Below are positions 16,933 through 26,255 of a stretch of DNA of 64,000 bases, in pieces. The notes below the pieces were generated by a model, which saw nothing but the letters and a program-made list of their open reading frames with translations, was not told the DNA's origin and made no database searches. The position numbers and the translations under genes were made by a program. The stretch comes from Streptomyces capitiformicae. Lineage in GTDB: Bacteria; Actinomycetota; Actinomycetes; Streptomycetales; Streptomycetaceae. The stretch lies in contig NZ_CP022161.1 of NCBI RefSeq assembly GCF_002214185.1, positions 3,967,767-4,031,766 on the forward strand. Reading direction: 5' to 3'. Within the stretch, counting starts at the first letter, position 1. Every line of letters begins with the position of its first letter.

Positions 16933-17979
16933 GTGAAGGAACTCTTCGGCAAGCTCGCCGACGGTACCGAGATCCACCGCTGGTCACTGGAGAACGGCGG
17001 AACGCGGATCAAGGTCCTGTCGTACGGCGGGATCGTGCAGACCCTGGAGATCCCGGACGCGAAAGGCACGTACGCCAACGTCTCCCTGGGCTTCGACACC
17101 ATCGAGGAGTACGTCGCCTCCAGCCCGTACTTCGGGGCGCTGATCGGCCGGTACGGGAACCGGCTCGGCGAGGGCCGCTTCGTACTGGACGGCGAGACAT
17201 ATCAGTTGTCCGTCAACGACGGCGACAACAGCCTGCACGGCGGTGCCGGGGGCTTCGACAAGGTCGTCTGGGAGGTCGAGCCGTTCGAGAAGGGCTCGGA
17301 CGTCGGCCTGTGTCTGTCTTACACGAGCGTCGACGGCGAGATGGGCTACCCCGGCACGCTCGATGTGAAGGTGACGTACACCCTCACCGAGCGGGGCGAG
17401 TGGCGTATCGACTACGAGGCCACGACGGACAGGGCGACCGTCGTGAACCTCACCAGCCATGTCTACTGGAACCTCGCGGGCGAGGGCAGCGGGTCCGTCC
17501 ACGACCACGAGCTGGAGATCGCCGCCGGCCGCTACACCCCCGTCGACTCCGGGCTCATCCCCACCGGGGAGCTGGCCGAGGTCGAGGGCACGCCCTTCGA
17601 CTTCCGGCGGGCCAAGGCGATCGGGGCGGATGTCCGGGCGGCCGATGAGCAGTTGCTGCACGCCAAGGGGTTCGACCACAACTGGGTGCTGGACAAGGGC
17701 GGGACGACGGAGCCGGAGCCGGTTGCCACGCTGAGGGACCCCGCGTCGGGCCGTGCGCTGACCGTGGCGACGACCGAGCCGGGGATGCAGTTCTACTCCG
17801 GGAACTTCCTGGACGGCACACTCGTCGGGACGAGTGGCAGGGCCTACCGCCAGGGCGACGCGGTGTGCCTGGAGACGCAAGCCTTCCCGGACTCGCCGAA
17901 CAAGCCGGCGTTTCCGTCGACGGTGCTCCGGCCGGGGCAGGTGTACCACTCGACGACGGTGCACTCCTTCGGCATGTGA
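16933..17979 (+). CDS. galM: aldose 1-epimerase (galactose mutarotase)
   Basis: 348-aa GalM-family enzyme interconverting alpha and beta anomers of galactose and other aldoses. Family motifs: LSYGGIVQTLEIPD, IGRYGNRL, GDNSLHGG with one catalytic His, NLTSHVYWNLAG with the second, FDHNWVLD, and CLETQAFPDSPN with the catalytic Glu. No signal peptide, so cytosolic. GTG 16933 follows GAGGAGC. It directly follows the terminator of the sugar importer operon, and its role fits handling of imported aldoses. Confidence 0.93.
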   Translation: MKELFGKLADGTEIHRWSLENGGTRIKVLSYGGIVQTLEIPDAKGTYANVSLGFDTIEEYVASSPYFGALIGRYGNRLGEGRFVLDGETYQLSVNDGDNSLHGGAGGFDKVVWEVEPFEKGSDVGLCLSYTSVDGEMGYPGTLDVKVTYTLTERGEWRIDYEATTDRATVVNLTSHVYWNLAGEGSGSVHDHELEIAAGRYTPVDSGLIPTGELAEVEGTPFDFRRAKAIGADVRAADEQLLHAKGFDHNWVLDKGGTTEPEPVATLRDPASGRALTVATTEPGMQFYSGNFLDGTLVGTSGRAYRQGDAVCLETQAFPDSPNKPAFPSTVLRPGQVYHSTTVHSFGM

Positions 17980-18149
17980 AAAACCGGCCTTCTTCACAGG
18001 CTTCTCACAAGTTCCCACCAAATCCTCAGCCGTTGAACAGCGCCACTCAAGCCTCCGTATGTAAGGACGGCCCGTGCTCCCCCGCGCGGGCCACCCTTAG
18101 TCGTCGGACCCGGTCGTCCCCAGCGGGTCCGCCCCCTAGCGGAGGTTCC

Positions 18150-19757
18150 ATGGCCGACAACGTCACCTCGTTGTTCCGCAGCACGGCGGCGCACAGCCCC
18201 TCGATGGCGGCGCTGGCGCGCGAGGGCGGCGACGGGGTCGGTCCGGTGGACTTCTGCATACCGTGCAATCCCTACTTCCCCACGCCCGCCATGTTCGACG
18301 ACATGGCGAGCAAGCTGCGGGACATCATCACGTACTACCCCAGCAGCGCCGACACCATCACGGCCGAGCTGTGCAACCTGCTCCAACTGCCGCCGCAGTG
18401 CGTGGCGATGGGCAACGGATCCACCGAACTCATCACCTGGATCGACCACTTGCTGGTCCGGGAGTCCCTCGCCGTCCCCGTCCCCACCTTCGGCCGCTGG
18501 ACCGACCAGCCGATGGAGACCGGCAAGCGGGTCGACATGTTCCCGCTCCAGGAGTCCAGCGGCTTCGCCCTGGACCTCGCCCAGTACGCCGAGTTCATCC
18601 GCGCCCGCGGCACCAGGGTCGCCGTCATCTGCAACCCGAACAACCCCGACGGCGGCTTCATCCACCGGCACGCCCTGGTGCAGTTCATGGACGCGATGGC
18701 CGACCTGGACCTGGTCGTCATCGACGAGTCGTTCCTGGAGTTCGCCGACGCCGAGCAGGAGCCGAGCACCGTCCAGGACGCGGTCATGCGCCCCAACGTC
18801 GTCGTGCTGCGCAGCCTCGGCAAGAACTTCGGTCTGCACGGCATCCGCTTCGGCTACATGGTCGCCAACCCGGCACTGGCCGGGAAGGTCCGTTCCATGC
18901 TGCCGAAGTGGAACCTCAACTCCTTCGCCGAGCACGTGGTGTTCATGCTGAAGAACCACGGCGCCGAGTACATGGAGAGCCTGCACCAGGTGCGCCGGGA
19001 CCGCCTGGACATGTCCCGCCAGCTCTCCGCCCTCCCCGGTCTGACGGTGTACCCGTCGCAGGGGAACTTCCTCTTCGTGCGCCTTCCCGTCGGCGCCGAG
19101 GGCACCGTGGTCCGGGACCGGCTGCTCACCGAGCACCGGATCCTGGTCCGCGAGTGCGGCAACAAGGTCGGCTCGTCCAGTCGCTTCCTGCGGCTCGCGG
19201 TCCGGCCCCAGGTGGACGTGCGTCGCCTGGTGTCAGGCCTGGAGTCGGTTCTCTACGGGTCCAGGAGGGGAGCCGCCGTACCTGAGCTGGGCACCGGGAC
19301 CAGCTACAGCTCGGGTACGGCGGCCGTGGACAGGCTGATGGGCGAGACCAACGGCGCCGGTATGGCGGGCCTCGCCGCCCAGTCGATGAACACGCCCACC
19401 CCGGTCCCCGCCGCGATGACCTTCGCGGCCCCGGCACCCACCCCCGCCCCGGCGCCGATGCAGATGCCGACACCGGCCCCCATGCCGACACCAACCCCGA
19501 TGCCGACACCAACCCCGATGCCGACACCGGCCCCGATGCCGACGCCCGTGGCCGCGCCCGCCGCCGGCATGCCGGCCCCCGGCCTCCAGCCCGTCGCCCA
19601 GACCGGCATGCCCGGCCTCGCTGCCGCGGGCCGCCGCGCCACGGGTGCCGCCCAGGGCCTCACGGCGGCGCAGGTGCGCGGCCGTACGGAGCCGGAGCCG
19701 GTCCCTGAGCCGCAGGGGTGGCCGTCGGCGGGGGCGATGTACAACCAGGTGGGCTGA
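18150..19757 (+). CDS. class I/II aminotransferase with Met-Pro-Thr-Pro tail
   Basis: 535 aa. Residues 1-385 form a PLP-dependent fold type I aminotransferase of the histidinol-phosphate/threonine-phosphate aminotransferase group: ICNPNNPDGG, VVIDESFLEF and the PLP-Lys region LRSLGKNFGLHGIRFGY (Lys about 225). After about residue 390 comes a Gly/Ser/Ala linker, and at about 425-475 a low-complexity tail built of MPTP/APMP units, then an Ala/Gly/Pro-rich end. ATG 18150 follows GGAGG. The tail is not part of the enzyme fold; its nearly identical 18-bp DNA units suggest slippage-prone repeats. Substrate unknown. Confidence 0.88.
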   Translation: MADNVTSLFRSTAAHSPSMAALAREGGDGVGPVDFCIPCNPYFPTPAMFDDMASKLRDIITYYPSSADTITAELCNLLQLPPQCVAMGNGSTELITWIDHLLVRESLAVPVPTFGRWTDQPMETGKRVDMFPLQESSGFALDLAQYAEFIRARGTRVAVICNPNNPDGGFIHRHALVQFMDAMADLDLVVIDESFLEFADAEQEPSTVQDAVMRPNVVVLRSLGKNFGLHGIRFGYMVANPALAGKVRSMLPKWNLNSFAEHVVFMLKNHGAEYMESLHQVRRDRLDMSRQLSALPGLTVYPSQGNFLFVRLPVGAEGTVVRDRLLTEHRILVRECGNKVGSSSRFLRLAVRPQVDVRRLVSGLESVLYGSRRGAAVPELGTGTSYSSGTAAVDRLMGETNGAGMAGLAAQSMNTPTPVPAAMTFAAPAPTPAPAPMQMPTPAPMPTPTPMPTPTPMPTPAPMPTPVAAPAAGMPAPGLQPVAQTGMPGLAAAGRRATGAAQGLTAAQVRGRTEPEPVPEPQGWPSAGAMYNQVG

Positions 19758-19789
19758 GCCCCATGGGGTGAGGTCCGAGACAGACGGCC

Positions 19790-19826
19790 GGCGTACGTCC
19801 GGGGATGGCCCCATCGGACGTACGCC
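19790..19826. terminator. bidirectional terminator between convergent genes
   Basis: GGCGTACGTCCG (19790-19801) pairs perfectly with CGGACGTACGCC (19815-19826). It lies between the aminotransferase stop and the convergent RTX gene stop and could serve both strands. Confidence 0.75.
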
Positions 19827-19847
19827 TTCTGTCGTTCCTGCCGTCGG

Positions 19848-20720
19848 TTACTGGTGGACCTTGTTCTTCCCCGGCCCCCCGTAGAGCTTGTCCTTACCCT
19901 TCCCCCCGTACAGCGTGTCGTTGCCGCTGTTGCCGTAGATCGTGTCGTTACCGTCCTCGCCGTACAGCCGGTCGTCGCCCTGGTCGCCGTAGATGCGGTC
20001 GTTGCCCGTGCCGCCGCGGATGAGGTCGGCGCCGGCCTTGCCGCGCAGGATGTCGTTGCCGGAGTCGCCGAAGAGCGCGTTGGCGTCGAAGTCCTCCGGG
20101 CTGGGGCCGCCGGTGAGGCTGTCGTTGCCGGCGCCGCCGCGGCACGTGGAGACACAGTTGGTCATGGTGTCGTTGCCCCGGCCGCCGAAGGAACCGACCC
20201 ACCAGACACCGCCACCGCCGTCGGTGCGGTCGTTGCCGTCCTCGCCGTACAGCACGACGGAGTTGTTGCCGAGCAGGACGTCGTCGCCGGCGCCGCCGTA
20301 GATCGAGGCGTACGCGCCGAGGGAGTTGGCGATCGTCACGGTGTCGTTGCCGTCGCCGACGTTGACGTCGTAGATGTCGGAGTCGTCTGAGCCCACCGGG
20401 ATGGGGACCTTGCACTCGGCGGTGGTGTGGTCGTAGTCCTTGGGGTACGAACACGCGCCCGCGGCAAGGGTGATGTCGTACCGGTCGTCGAACGTGAGGA
20501 CGTAGAAGGCCTCCCAGTCCTGCTCCCCCGGCACGATCTTCCCGGTGACCGTCAGCCGATTCGCCTGCCCCGGCGCGGCCTTGAACCACAGCTCGCCCTT
20601 CTCGTACACGAGCGAGGCCTTGCTCGCCGGCGCGGCCTGCACGGTGGGCGCGGCCAGCAGGGCACCGCCGAGCGCGACGGTGAGGGCGACGGCGGTGGTG
20701 AACGTTCTGCGTGTAGCCAT
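19848..20720 (-). CDS. secreted RTX-type calcium-binding repeat protein
   Basis: 290 aa. Sec signal peptide at 1-29 (MATRRTFTTAVALTVALGG... ending VQA-AP). A non-repeat domain (about 30-115) follows, then about eleven glycine/aspartate nonapeptides of the GGxGxDxUx type (GGAGDDVL, GEDGNDTI, GNSGNDTL and so on), which bind Ca2+ in a parallel beta-roll outside the cell. There is no enzymatic domain. Several Cys in the middle may form disulphides. ATG 20720. Probably an exported structural or adhesion protein; exact role unknown. Confidence 0.9.
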   Translation of the reverse strand: MATRRTFTTAVALTVALGGALLAAPTVQAAPASKASLVYEKGELWFKAAPGQANRLTVTGKIVPGEQDWEAFYVLTFDDRYDITLAAGACSYPKDYDHTTAECKVPIPVGSDDSDIYDVNVGDGNDTVTIANSLGAYASIYGGAGDDVLLGNNSVVLYGEDGNDRTDGGGGVWWVGSFGGRGNDTMTNCVSTCRGGAGNDSLTGGPSPEDFDANALFGDSGNDILRGKAGADLIRGGTGNDRIYGDQGDDRLYGEDGNDTIYGNSGNDTLYGGKGKDKLYGGPGKNKVHQ

Positions 20721-21192
20721 GGTGAAGCGACCCTTCGCGAGGCGGTTCGAGTTGGAGGTCTGTGTGGGTTACGACACGAGGGCACGGGCGGAAGTTGTAC
20801 GAAACGCGCAACGGACTCGCGCCTCGTGAGGCCTTCACCTCGCAGCCCTCGCCTGAAGTACCGGGAGTTCACCTCGGGTTCACCGGGCGTCACCGATGCC
20901 GAGGCGCGGCCGGTGGCCGCAGCTGGGCCGTGTCATGTCGTGTCGTGCCACGACCTGAACGACGCAGGCGTCGAATCCGTACTTCCTGTTGTCCACAGGC
21001 CGCCTCGGGTCACCCCCGTCACAGCCTCGGACACAGCCTTGGAATCAGAACGCAACGCCACGGCCCCGTACCGCGCGAGCACGCACCATACGATCAAGCC
21101 CTTCGCATACGCGTGCGTGCGAGGTCAGTGCCCGTATGCCCATGTGTCCCTGTACTCACGTGTGTCCCAGGTTCGGCTGGAAGTGGTGAACG
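20721..21192. other. divergent intergenic region, no gene seen
   Basis: 472 bp separates the RTX gene and the solute-binding protein gene, which diverge. Both promoters must lie here, but I see no clear -35/-10 pairs, known operators or RNA genes. Confidence 0.5.
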
Positions 21193-22464
21193 GTGCGTCA
21201 GAACGCCCGGATGGTGGTGGCGGCCACGGCCGCGCTGGCACTCGCGGCCGGAGTGTCAGGCTGCGGTGGGGACACGGACGCGGAGGCGGGCTCCGTCTCC
21301 CTGACCGTCGTCGCGACCAACTACGGCGACAACGTCCACAAGAACTCCGAGGGCTACTGGGGCCGCCTCACCCTGGCCTTCACCGCCGAGCACCCTGACA
21401 TCGACGTGGACGTCCAGGTCTACGACCCCGGCGAGATCGACGAGAAGGTCGCCGAGCTGGTCGAACAGGGCAGGGCGCCCGACATCGTGCAGACGGACGG
21501 CTACTCGGAGTACGCCGCCGAGGGCCTCCTCTACAGCGCGGACGAACTGCTGTCGGTCCCGGTCCAGGCCTCCTTCGTACCGAGCCTCGTGAACGCCGGC
21601 GAGATGGACCGGAAGCAGTACGGGCTGCCGTTCACCGCGAGCACCCGGCTGATGTACTACAACCGGGACCTTTTCAACCGGGCAGGGCTGGAGCCCCCGA
21701 AGACCTGGGACGAACTCCTGGCCGCCGCACGGCAGTTGAAGGAGCGGGGCGTGACATACCCGATCGCCGTGCCGCTCGGCCCGGAGGAGGCCGAGGCCGA
21801 GACCCTGATGTGGCTGCTGTCCGGCGACGGCGGCTACACCGACAGCACCAACAACTACGACATCGCCTCCGCCGCCAATGTGGAGACGTTGACCTGGCTG
21901 AAGGAGAACCTGGTCGACGAGGGCCTCACCGGCCCGGTCGCACCCGGCGAGCTGAACCGCGATGCCGCCGTCCAGGCCTTTCTCACCGGCGACGCGGCCA
22001 TGGTCAACGGCCCGCTCTCCCTGATCCGCCAGATCGAGGACTCCTCCGACTCCGTCCCCTACGGCTCCGTCCCCCTGCCGAGCCGCGACGGCGAGACCAC
22101 CCTCACCATGGGCACCGCCGACTGGGTCATCGCCTTCAAGAACGACGACCACCGCGCCGCGATGGGACAGTTCCTCGACTTCCTCTACAGCGACAAGTAC
22201 GTCATCGAACAGGCCGCCCAGTACGAACTGCTCCCCGTCACCACCCCCGCCGCCGACGCGATGCGCGCCGACAAAGGCCACCAGCCCCTGTGGAACGGCC
22301 TCGACACCCTGCAGAACCTCCAGCTCTACCCGGTCGCCGAGACGAACTGGTCCCGGGTCGCCACCACGATCCGCCAACGGATCGGCGAAGCGATGACGCC
22401 GAACGGCAACCCCAGGGCGGTGCTGGAGTCGATAGCGGCGGTCACGAAGGACGGCACGAGCTGA
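21193..22464 (+). CDS. orphan extracellular solute-binding lipoprotein, family 1
   Basis: 423-aa SBP_bac_1-type lipoprotein of the sugar-binding class. The leader MRQNARMVVAATAALALAAG ends in lipobox GVSGCGG (Cys about 24). Typical motifs follow: PDIVQTDGYSEY, YGLPFTASTRLMYYNRDLF and KTWDELLAAARQL. GTG 21193 has a weak GGAAG nearby. No permease or ATPase gene is adjacent, so it must share a transporter encoded elsewhere or act as a sensor. It diverges from the RTX gene. Confidence 0.9.
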   Translation: MRQNARMVVAATAALALAAGVSGCGGDTDAEAGSVSLTVVATNYGDNVHKNSEGYWGRLTLAFTAEHPDIDVDVQVYDPGEIDEKVAELVEQGRAPDIVQTDGYSEYAAEGLLYSADELLSVPVQASFVPSLVNAGEMDRKQYGLPFTASTRLMYYNRDLFNRAGLEPPKTWDELLAAARQLKERGVTYPIAVPLGPEEAEAETLMWLLSGDGGYTDSTNNYDIASAANVETLTWLKENLVDEGLTGPVAPGELNRDAAVQAFLTGDAAMVNGPLSLIRQIEDSSDSVPYGSVPLPSRDGETTLTMGTADWVIAFKNDDHRAAMGQFLDFLYSDKYVIEQAAQYELLPVTTPAADAMRADKGHQPLWNGLDTLQNLQLYPVAETNWSRVATTIRQRIGEAMTPNGNPRAVLESIAAVTKDGTS

Positions 22465-22593
22465 CGCACACCGATCAACCGAGCCCGGCCAGGAACAATC
22501 ACGCCCCGATCGTTTTCATGCGATTACGGCCATACCTCATGCCCTCTCGATTCCCTGGGTACTCATCGGGCGAGCGCGGCTAGTACCCCGGCA

Positions 22594-22772
22594 GGCAACG
22601 TTTGCCCGTCAAGGAGCGGCGTCCGGTGCGTGCTCTCGGTGTGCCGGCCGGAAGTCCCCGTAGATGGACTGGATGTACTTGGGCTTTCGGCCGGTGCGGC
22701 GAGAGTGCGTGCCGGGCGTCGCGACGGGGCGAACGTTGCCTGTCGGGGCACTAGCGTGGGCAACGTGTTGCC
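22594..22772. promoter_or_regulatory. repeated GGCAAC/GTTGCC palindromes before a kinase gene
   Basis: GGCAACGTTTGCC (22594-22606), GAACGTTGCC (22731-22740) and GGCAACGTGTTGCC (22759-22772) are related imperfect palindromes in the 346-bp gap upstream of the anti-sigma-type kinase gene. The last ends 38 bp before the start. They look like binding sites of one regulator. The rest of the gap shows nothing else. Confidence 0.45.
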
Positions 22773-22810
22773 AGTTCGCTTTTGACGCCCAGCGAGAGGA
22801 GGCGGCAGTG

Positions 22811-23281
22811 ATGCCGCGCGGGGAAACAGACGGCGGAACCGAGGGCCCCTGTACCGAGGGCCCCTATGCCGAGGGCCCGGCCCTCGCCCCCGAAACACTC
22901 TTGCTGAAACGCCACTTCACCGCCGACAACCTCCCCCAGGTACGCGCCCAGGTCGAGGACACGGCAGCCGCGGCGGGCCTGACCGGCGTACGCCTCGGCG
23001 AGTTCACCCTCGCGGTGAGCGAGATCGCGACGAACGCGGTCGAACACGCCGGCGGCCAAGGCCACCTGGAACTCCGCCGCCTCCCCACCGAACTCGAATG
23101 CCGCATCACCGACCACGGCCCGGGCTTCACCCCCACTCTCCCCGACCTCCTCCCCGGCCTCACATCCAACTGCCCCGGCCGAGGCCTCTGGCTGGCCCAC
23201 CTGGTCACAGACCGCCTGACGGTCACGACGGACGGGGCGGAGGCGGGTTCGACGGTGACTCTGGCGATGCGGCTGGGGTGA
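22811..23281 (+). CDS. RsbW-like anti-sigma ATP-binding protein
   Basis: 156-aa HATPase_c_2 protein of the RsbW/SpoIIAB serine-kinase-like group that is expanded in Streptomyces. N-box SEIATNAVEH (about 77-86), G1 box DHGPGF and G2 region GRGLWLAHLV are all present. AGGAGG (22797-22802) lies 8 bases before ATG 22811, supporting this start; GTG 22808 is also in frame. The first 30 residues include repeated Thr-Glu-Gly-Pro units. It probably binds or phosphorylates an anti-anti-sigma or sigma partner not encoded here. Confidence 0.88.
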   Translation: MPRGETDGGTEGPCTEGPYAEGPALAPETLLLKRHFTADNLPQVRAQVEDTAAAAGLTGVRLGEFTLAVSEIATNAVEHAGGQGHLELRRLPTELECRITDHGPGFTPTLPDLLPGLTSNCPGRGLWLAHLVTDRLTVTTDGAEAGSTVTLAMRLG

Positions 23282-23335
23282 GGCGGGCCGGGAATCCCAC
23301 CGACGCGATGGGCAGGCCCCCGCAGGCCTAGGGCC

Positions 23336-23635
23336 CTAGCCGATGAGTCCCTGGATCGCCGACACGACATTGAACACGGTCGGCAGGACGAAGACACCCC
23401 CCACGCCGATCCACACGCACCCGGCGGTTCGGCGACCGCGGCTGGGTGGGGGCGGGGCGACCAGCTGATCGGCGGTTCTCATCGTCTCGTTCGGGGCGAT
23501 CAGGCTGCGCCCGGTGTGGCGCTGCCTCCGTCCCACCCAGATGAAGAAGACCGCGGCCATGGCCGTGAAGGCCGCCAGTTGAAGATGCTCACCCGGTGAG
23601 TCAGCACCAGCAAGCGTTACGGCTATGTACGACAC
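23336..23635 (-). CDS. small membrane protein (99 aa)
   Basis: Two hydrophobic segments (about 20-37, AAFTAMAAVFFIWVG, and about 70-92, VWIGVGGVFVLPTVFNVVSA) flank a basic and Pro-rich loop, suggesting a hairpin membrane protein. I start at GTG 23635 because GGGGGAG lies 6 bases upstream; GTG 23656 is an alternative. Family not recognised, function unknown. It is convergent with the kinase gene. Confidence 0.6.
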   Translation of the reverse strand: MSYIAVTLAGADSPGEHLQLAAFTAMAAVFFIWVGRRQRHTGRSLIAPNETMRTADQLVAPPPPSRGRRTAGCVWIGVGGVFVLPTVFNVVSAIQGLIG

Positions 23636-23778
23636 GGCATCTCCCCCAGAGGTCACGGCGTGTGGATCACCTCACGACACCTCAACACATGTCAAGCGGC
23701 CTCATGGTGACCCCCGATTCGCCGTGCGTCGGAGTGCCCTCGTGGTTCGGGGATGAGGGCACTCCTGGGGGGCGGCGG

Positions 23779-24813
23779 TTACTTTCTCCAGGCCCAGTGC
23801 AGGCGGTCCAGGCCGGTCTGGTTGTTCAGTTTCAGGGTGAGGTTGGTGCCGGTGCCCTGGAGGGTGGTGAGGGAGTAGGTGTCTCCGTTGCGCAGGCCGG
23901 GCCAGTAGACGGAGCCCAGGCCGAGTTCGCGGATGGTGTCGGTGGCCGCCTGGATGTAGGCGATCTCGCTGGAGCCGTTGATGGGCCCGTTGTAGTTCAG
24001 GCCGGAGGTCATGGTGGCGCCGAACTCGTCCAGGATGGTGCGTGAGGCGCAGTCGCCTATGCGCTCCTTGAAGTCCTGCTTCCACTGGTCGTAGCTGGTC
24101 CAGTCGGTGTGCCAGAAGCCGTAGTTGTGCAGGGCGATCCGGGTGCCGTTCAGGCGGCTGTCGACGCAGACGGGCTTGACGTCCTCGCTGTACTTGATGC
24201 CGCCGACGAGGATGCGCTCGCGGGGGATGAAGCGGTGGGTCGTCAGCCAGTTGGCGGCGATGTCGCGCCACTCCTGGGAGGTGTAGCCGAACGGCTCGTT
24301 CATCGGCTCGAAGTACACCTTGGAGTTGCGCCCGTAGGCGGAGGTGATCCGCGCCCACATCTGGTCGTAGGCGGCCCTACTGTCGATCCTGCCGTCCTTG
24401 GCGTTGTCGGCCTCCCAGTAGCCCAGGATGACCTTGAAACCCTTCGCGGTGGCGGCGTCGATCGCGCCCCGGTACGACTTCCAGAACGGGCCGTTGACGG
24501 AGGTCGGGTTGACCGGGAGGCGGACCGTGTTGGCGCCCAGCTTGGCGAAGCCGCCGATGATCGCGGCGGACTTGGCGCGGGTCGTGGTGTAGCCGTCGGA
24601 GGTGGACAGGCCCGAGGGCACGACCGCGTCGTCGGCGTAGTTGTCGCGCGGGTCGGCCCAGTTGACCCCGCGGAAGTCGCTGACGGGCGGCGGCGCCACC
24701 TCGGTGGAGGCGGGGGAGGCGGACGCGGGGGAGGCGAGTGCTCCCCCGAAAGCCGTGGCGCAGGCCAGCAGTGCACTGAGGCCGGCTGTGCGGCGGTGGT
24801 TCTTTCGTGGCAC
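23779..24813 (-). CDS. secreted glycoside hydrolase family 5 (cellulase-like)
   Basis: 344 aa. Signal peptide about 1-33 (RKNHRRTAGLSALLACATAF... ending SASA). The GH5-type barrel shows the acid/base Glu in VYFEPMNEPFG and the nucleophile Glu in RTILDEFGAT, with RLPVNPTS early and HNYGFWHTDW between. It probably cleaves beta-linked glucan, mannan or another polysaccharide outside the cell. GTG 24813 follows GAAGGGGATGTC. A good promoter lies at 24892-24921. No carbohydrate-binding module is attached. Confidence 0.88.
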   Translation of the reverse strand: MPRKNHRRTAGLSALLACATAFGGALASPASASPASTEVAPPPVSDFRGVNWADPRDNYADDAVVPSGLSTSDGYTTTRAKSAAIIGGFAKLGANTVRLPVNPTSVNGPFWKSYRGAIDAATAKGFKVILGYWEADNAKDGRIDSRAAYDQMWARITSAYGRNSKVYFEPMNEPFGYTSQEWRDIAANWLTTHRFIPRERILVGGIKYSEDVKPVCVDSRLNGTRIALHNYGFWHTDWTSYDQWKQDFKERIGDCASRTILDEFGATMTSGLNYNGPINGSSEIAYIQAATDTIRELGLGSVYWPGLRNGDTYSLTTLQGTGTNLTLKLNNQTGLDRLHWAWRK

Positions 24814-24891
24814 GACATCCCCTTCTGAGCAGTTTGCGCTGGTGAAACTCACTGACGGGCTGACACAGATCGGCGACTCGATGGCTCCCGC

Positions 24892-24921
24892 AAACTAGAA
24901 GATGATCTGAACAGAGGTCAA
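24892..24921 (-). promoter_or_regulatory. sigma70-type promoter of the GH5 gene
   Basis: On the minus strand TTGACC (24921-24916) and TAGTTT (24897-24892) are spaced 18 bp apart, about 80 bp before the GTG start. Confidence 0.6.
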
Positions 24922-24992
24922 CACATCTGCACACAAAGTCTCATTGGCGACCTCCCCGTACTCGGACAACACCACGCCGACAGACAGCCCTC

Positions 24993-25115
24993 TCGGAAGA
25001 CAGCGTCTACGACGACGGAGGGGCGCCCAGCGCGTTGCTGACGCTCACCGCGCTGGGAAGCGGTGCGGCGGACGGCTACAAGGCGACCGTCACGGTCGGC
25101 GTCGACAGCGCCTGA
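24993..25115 (+). pseudogene. possible C-terminal remnant of a secreted protein gene
   Basis: An open stretch without a start codon encodes about 40 residues ending DGYKATVTVGVDSA and a TGA at 25113-25115. It has coding-like third-position GC and reads like the final beta-strand of an extracellular or carbohydrate-binding domain. No usable start or upstream domain is present, so it may be the tail of a deleted gene. Family not identified. Confidence 0.35.
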
Positions 25116-25208
25116 GCCGGCGGGGTCAGCGGCCGAGTGGCGGAGCCGGCTCCGGGCGGGGGATCCGAGACCGTGACGGATCCCCCGGCCGGGTCGGCTG
25201 TCACAGGC

Positions 25209-26117
25209 TCAGGCCGTCACGGGCTGCCGTTCGGCGGCCGCCGGCTCCGCCGTCCGGTCCTTCAGGTGGGCGCGGATCGAGTACGTCAGGGCGGCGGCCC
25301 AGAGGGCGTAGGCCGCGACGTACACCACCGCACTCACCGTTCCGGACGCCGCGATCCAGTCGCTCTTCAGGAGCGTACGGACGTTGGTGACGATGATGAC
25401 GCCGCCCACCGCCGAGCCGAGGACCCGCGGGGGGACGAGGCGAACGAGCCAGGCGGCGATGGGGGCGGCGATCAGGCCGCCGAGGAGGAAGGCACCGACC
25501 CAGAGCCAGTCGAGGCCCTGGGAGCCGAGAGAGAAGAGGAAGCCGAGGCTGGCGGCCACGGCGACGAGGAACTCGCTCGTGTCGATGGAGCCGATGACCT
25601 TACGGGGCTCCATGCGGCCGCTGGCGAGCAGCGCCGGGGTCCCCACCGGGCCCCAGCCGCCTCCGCCCGTCGCGTCCAGGAAGCCCGCGACCAGGCCCAA
25701 CGGGGACAGGAACCGCTTCCCCAGCGGCTGACCGAGGCGCTCCTTGGGCAGGCCGCGCAGGGTGAAGCGGGACAGGACGTAGAGGCCGAGGCCGAGCAGG
25801 ATCAGCGACATCACCGGGCCGGCGGCCTCGGTGGAGAGGTTCGACAGGACGGTGGCACCGAGGAACGCGCCCGCCGCTCCCGGTACGCCGATCCTGGCGA
25901 CGACCTTCCAGTCCACGTTGCCGAAACGCCAGTGCGAGGCGCCCGACATCAGCGTCGTACCGATCTCGGCGAGGTGGACCGTGGCCGAGGCGGCGGCCGG
26001 GTTGGTGCCCATGGCGAGCAGCAGCGTGGTCGAGGTCACGCCGTAGGCCATGCCCAGGCTGCCGTCCACCAGTTGGGCGCCCAGGCCCGCCAGCGCGAGC
26101 AGTACCAGCGTCCGCAT
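25209..26117 (-). CDS. TauE/SafE-family sulfite/organosulfonate exporter-like protein
   Basis: 302-aa integral membrane protein with about 8 hydrophobic segments in two repeats. TauE/SafE hallmarks are GLGAQLVDGSLGMAYGVTST in the first half and GFLDATGGGGWGPVGTPALLASG in the second. It probably exports sulfite, sulfoacetate or a related anion. ATG 26117 gives a start inside the first helix, as in the family; a longer start at 26195 would span the operator-like dyad at 26152. The upstream neighbour on the same strand is an Rrf2 regulator. Confidence 0.9.
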   Translation of the reverse strand: MRTLVLLALAGLGAQLVDGSLGMAYGVTSTTLLLAMGTNPAAASATVHLAEIGTTLMSGASHWRFGNVDWKVVARIGVPGAAGAFLGATVLSNLSTEAAGPVMSLILLGLGLYVLSRFTLRGLPKERLGQPLGKRFLSPLGLVAGFLDATGGGGWGPVGTPALLASGRMEPRKVIGSIDTSEFLVAVAASLGFLFSLGSQGLDWLWVGAFLLGGLIAAPIAAWLVRLVPPRVLGSAVGGVIIVTNVRTLLKSDWIAASGTVSAVVYVAAYALWAAALTYSIRAHLKDRTAEPAAAERQPVTA

Positions 26118-26151
26118 GTCTCTTACGTCCCGTCTTTCTTTCCTGGCTTTC

Positions 26152-26162
26152 CTACCGGGTAG
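26152..26162. promoter_or_regulatory. candidate Rrf2 operator upstream of tauE
   Basis: CTACCGGGTAG is a near-perfect 11-bp dyad extended on one side by ATAGGGA matching TCCTA on the other. It lies 35 bp before the tauE start, between it and the rrf2 gene. Binding by the Rrf2 protein is inferred. Confidence 0.45.
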
Positions 26163-26255
26163 ATAGGGATTGACCGGGCCACCGTATGAGGCCAAGCTGA
26201 GGAAATACTGAGGACGAGGTAACGATCTGGTGGAGACTTACGGGTTCTGCGGGTG

